Assembly: GCA_002633005.1 (NCBI GenBank)
Contig: NMRA01000373.1
Span: 126,001 to 190,000 of the forward strand
Reading direction: 5' to 3'
From: Phoronis australis
Taxonomy: Eukaryota; Phoronida; Phoronidae
DNA: 64,000 bases
Part shown: one piece after another, positions 57,801 through 60,800 of the stretch
Position numbering within the stretch: the stretch's first letter is position 1
Layout of the letters: every line of letters begins with the position of its first letter
Made by a program: the position numbers and the translations under genes
The notes under the pieces: generated by a model
Seen by the model: the letters and a program-made list of their open reading frames with translations, nothing else
What the model was told of the DNA's origin: nothing
Databases searched by the model: none

Positions 57801-60800
57801 AAGTGCAGATCTTAGAACACATTGTTTTGTTTTCCTGTTTCTGCATTTCATAACTTCGCATATTGTATGGCAATAGTCCTCCTCTCAAGGTCAGGAAACA
57901 AGATAACGTCTACCACATTTCACCATGTTTAGCTAGCTGTATGATGAAACACAAAAATTGAATTAGACCTTTTACAGTACACAAAATCAGTATGGGTGTT
58001 ATCTCATAAATTGTTTAATAATGGAAAAGAGTGTGCAAAATGCTCTTGATCACTTCCAAATTCATTACACAAAGTTTTTGTTAAAAATTAATTAATTTCT
58101 TAAACTTCATTGTTTATCTAAGTCACGTAACTACAGGTAAGGTTCACAGAAACTCTCCAAAATTAATTTTGCAATTTGGATCGGTCAAGATTGATGTAGG
58201 AATCAATATTTTGAATACTGGTGATGTACTCTGGAGTTCCGAATAGTTGTAGAAACAGCAATAATACCTCAGCTGCTAGATACAACTTTCAGAAATGCTG
58301 CAAAGATATACAATGAACAACACTGGATGACTGTGAGATGACTTATCTCCTAACTTCAAAAATCTCCCAATGTTTAGTACATTATCAACCAAGTGACTCC
58401 AAGGAGCAAAGCCAATGGCAATGCTAACCCTGTGATGCTAACACGGACTAGTTCTGAGGCCACCGCGCGTATATCATTATGGACTGTGGGGCAGTTCGGA
58501 GTCACATTTGATTTACTGGTTAGCTGACGCAAATGCTGCACTAACGACTTTAGACTCAAGTGTTTTATTTCGCGAAATTTTATCGATTCGAATTTAACAA
58601 TACCTTCCCACCGACTCCATGTAAATTTTCTTCACAATATATTTGGATGAGTGAAGCAAAAATGGCGCTTAGGTAACACAATTTTATCTCTAATGTGAAA
58701 GAACTTGTTAGAGCGACATCTGTTGTCAATCGTACGACTGTCGAAACCAATGAGCATTGGTTCGAAACAAAATGGGATGCATCGCCAACATCCTCCGTTC
58801 AGTTCACAAAACAACTTTTAATTTGTAGTTATAAACTAAAATATCGGTTATTCAAAAAATTAAACAACTCGGTTATTTGATGAATGTAACGACTAGGTTT
58901 TTCATTTTCATAAAGTCGGTCTCATAAGTTAGATTGTTTACCGTGACTGGATTTTATTTCGGTAACGAACACGAATACGGAGGGCGACTCAAGAAAACGG
59001 TTCAGCCTTATTGGGGTTGGCCCACCCTAAAATTACTAAATTGTCACATCCACTCATTGCCTGTGACTTGGGTTGGTAACGGTAACGGAAAAGAGATCGT
59101 GTCACAGCGGAGAATATTATAAGACCGACTTTATGACAGTAAAAGGCTTAGTCTGATTTCTGTATTTGAGCCAGGCTAAACTGGACGAAATGCAGCTTTA
59201 AATGTTTATCCCCTCAACCAACCCTCACTCCTCTGATTTAGATAGGTGGTTCGACCAATTAATCTATTATCTTTTCTTTTCATTGCCGTGTTTTCCTCAC
59301 ATTTTTCTCTCAGTTTACAATGAAAAATGTCAGGTTGAAAATAAAATGTTTTGCCTTCGTGCGCATACATTACATGCCTGACCGAGGTATGGCACAGAAA
59401 GTTTAGAATGCTTACCGATTGAAGGTATGGTGTGATTTTGGTCTTCTCCCCAATCGAATTTTAATTCCACAGATGTTCCACCGACAATGCATACTTTGCA
59501 GTGAAACGCAACATGAAGGCCAACAAAGTTGGGGCACTCAAGGTCGACGCTGTTGACGTAAGCGTGCACATCATACCCACTACTCGCTGTCGCAGTGCCA
59601 CGAAAAATTGCAGAGCTATCATAACCGGTGACAGATGTAAACAAGCTGTGGCGACCTGTCAGAAGTAATTAAAAGTTAGCCCTGAACTTTTTAGCATTGT
59701 CTGATGGAATAGGCCTACACTGTGACTTCATTAGAAGAAAAAAATAATTGTATTTTGTCGGCAAACAATGTTTCACATTGTATGCATTTGCGTGGCATCC
59801 GTCTCAGCAGAATGTAGAACTTAAATTATTCCACAATTGCTTATTTTACTTACGATGAGTATGTTTTGAAATGACAAGTAGCCGTCAAATTAATAACAAA
59901 CGTCTAGCGTAACATCACGTAGGTTGAGAGTAAGACGCCCGCTTACATGGTACACATTTTTTAATTTATTCTACAGGACTGACAACATTACCGATTTTCG
60001 TGGGGATGATTTCCAGTTGGCTTTCTTTTGAGTTCACCACTTGTTTGTTTCCGCTGACATCATACATTTCTGTCTTGTATTCCATACTGTAAGTCTTGCC
60101 AGTCGTGAGTATCGAAACTTTCAAGGGTTCTCCCAATTCGACAATTTCTAAAACGACAGACGCATATTTCTACAGCTAAACTTCCCAAATAACTCGCCCT
60201 TTTACTAGTATTTCTCCTACGCGCCATTTCTATAAAAACGATCAAGTATTTCTTCATGGTTTAATGCCTTATGTACATTCAGGGGATACTTACCCTAATT
60301 AAATTAAGACTAAACATTTCAAAGCGACATTTCATTAGTTCATTCATTGGCGCATTTATCGTAATATGAACGCTATGGCTAGTTGTATGTCGTAGAAAAA
60401 TCCAGTTTAACTTTAATGATAAAGCTTTCCTTCAACGCAGTTTTGCTCTTTTAGACGTACTGAGCTATTCAAATAGCAATTGCAATGTTTAAACAATATA
60501 AGACGACTTGATTTAATCACGTCAAATAATACGTGAAGTAACCTTTACACGCCACATTGCGTCACTGAGAGAGCTCAGAACAAACAACGAAAAGCCACTA
60601 ACCAAGTATCTGAACTTAAGTTCAAATTCCCAAGCCGTTAGTAGCATTGACTAGAACTCCAGAGTTGATACCTGTGTTATCCAGTTAATGTCAGGTTTCT
60701 CGAGGTGTCGTCACGTTCTTTGAAAGCCTCACCAAGTTTGGCGATTGATGGTTTCAACGTTGTCAGAGTGGCAATTTTTAACATAGTGTAGGTACTTAAC